Both the position numbers and the translations under genes were made by a program. Shown in pieces: positions 11,525 through 11,753 of a stretch of DNA of 11,753 nucleotides (the first letter of the stretch is position 1; each line of letters starts with the position of its first letter). The DNA comes from Methanosarcinaceae archaeon. Its GTDB lineage: Archaea; Halobacteriota; Methanosarcinia; Methanosarcinales; Methanosarcinaceae. The stretch covers positions 1 through 11,753 of the forward strand of contig JAFGOO010000020.1 of assembly GCA_016926455.1 (NCBI GenBank). Direction: 5' to 3'. The notes under the pieces were generated by a model that had not been told where the DNA came from, did not search any database, and worked only from the letters and a program-made list of their open reading frames with translations.

Positions 11525-11753
11525 ATGCTTAAAGCCTATAAATGCCGTTTATATCCCAACAAAGAGCAACAAGAGCTTTTTATGAAACATATCGGTGCAT
11601 GTAGGTTTACCTATAATTGGGCTTTAGAAAACAAAATAAGGGCTTATGAAACGGAAAAAAAGCATATATCTAGGTTCAATTTGCAAGAAATGTTAGTTCA
11701 TGACTTGAAAGTGACTAACGAGTGGTTAAAAGAAGTAAATTCGCAATCATTAC
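11525..11753 (+). CDS. tnpB: TnpB, RNA-guided endonuclease of IS200/IS605 (N-terminal part)
   Basis: The frame is open from the ATG at 11525 to the window end (76 codons). The N-terminus MLKAYKCRLYPNKEQQ, then IGACRFTYNWALENK, SRFNLQEML and WLKEVNSQSL matches the helix-turn-helix/wedge region of TnpB (OrfB, IS1341-type) proteins, the ancestors of Cas12. TnpB cuts DNA guided by a transposon-encoded omega RNA from the element's right end and so helps retain the element. The catalytic RuvC residues and zinc finger lie beyond the window, so it cannot be said whether the gene is intact. Confidence 0.9.
   Translation, partial: MLKAYKCRLYPNKEQQELFMKHIGACRFTYNWALENKIRAYETEKKHISRFNLQEMLVHDLKVTNEWLKEVNSQSL

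Larger units (their letters stand above)
11400..11753 (+). mobile_element. Left end of an IS200/IS605-type (tnpB-only side) element, cut by the window
   Basis: Terminal hairpin, promoter and the tnpB 5' part follow about ten bases after tRNA-Leu. ATTTTAAC precedes the hairpin; TTTAA is a known target of some IS605 relatives, so the left boundary is probably near 11400. No tnpA is seen here; it would have to lie elsewhere or be absent. Confidence 0.6.

Noticed and set aside
1..11753. CRISPR array
   Set aside because: No series of three or more evenly spaced identical repeats was seen on either strand.

Overview
The window looks like a chromosome segment of a methanogenic archaeon, probably of the Methanosarcinales. 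The grounds are a proteasome-activating nucleotidase (PAN), two small membrane proteins of the archaeal DUF131/TIGR00304 type, TATA-driven nearly leaderless genes, GGTG/GAGGTG ribosome-binding sites, and a bacterial-type uvrB as found in mesophilic methanogens. The genus is not resolved from sequence alone.

Left part (1 to about 4533): accessory DNA, probably an integrated virus- or plasmid-like element. A leftward operon of tiny, tightly overlapping genes runs from 2296 to beyond the left edge. In transcription order it holds a 58-aa orphan, a ribbon-helix-helix (RHH) protein, a zinc-ribbon protein, a 76-aa orphan, a 27-aa Cys/His microprotein, a roughly 250-nt structured non-coding stretch, a 109-aa protein resembling Csx3-type ring nucleases, and two orphans. 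The non-coding stretch is the most unusual part. It contains two tandem units folding like tRNA acceptor + T arms with the rest replaced, one carrying a 12-bp hairpin whose loop is a G-quadruplex motif on the + strand, followed by two more hairpins. A divergent RHH regulator (2430-2804) faces this operon across a region with a 10-bp direct repeat. A SEFIR/TIR-domain protein (3224-4363), a likely NAD-consuming antiviral effector, lies between it and a tRNA-Glu gene whose 3' end points into the element. That is the expected geometry of an archaeal tRNA attachment site.

Middle part (4534 to about 7830): tRNA-Glu(CTC), PAN (leftward) with a C-terminal Met-Phe-Val instead of the usual hydrophobic-Tyr-X, a very AT-rich 530-bp intergenic region, then a rightward cluster. 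The cluster is a possible 21-codon leader ORF built on a duplicated sequence, a winged-helix protein with a long Gln/Pro-rich linker, and two paralogous membrane proteins joined by an ATGA overlap.

Right part (about 7830 to 11753): uvrB (nucleotide excision repair) converges on a DrrA-type ABC ATPase gene without a permease beside it. These are followed by tRNA-Gly(TCC) and tRNA-Leu(TAG). Just 3' of tRNA-Leu begins an IS200/IS605-type element: a terminal hairpin, a TATA box and the N-terminal 76 codons of TnpB, cut by the window end.

All calls come from reading the sequence and from remembered family features. No database search, folding or statistics were run.
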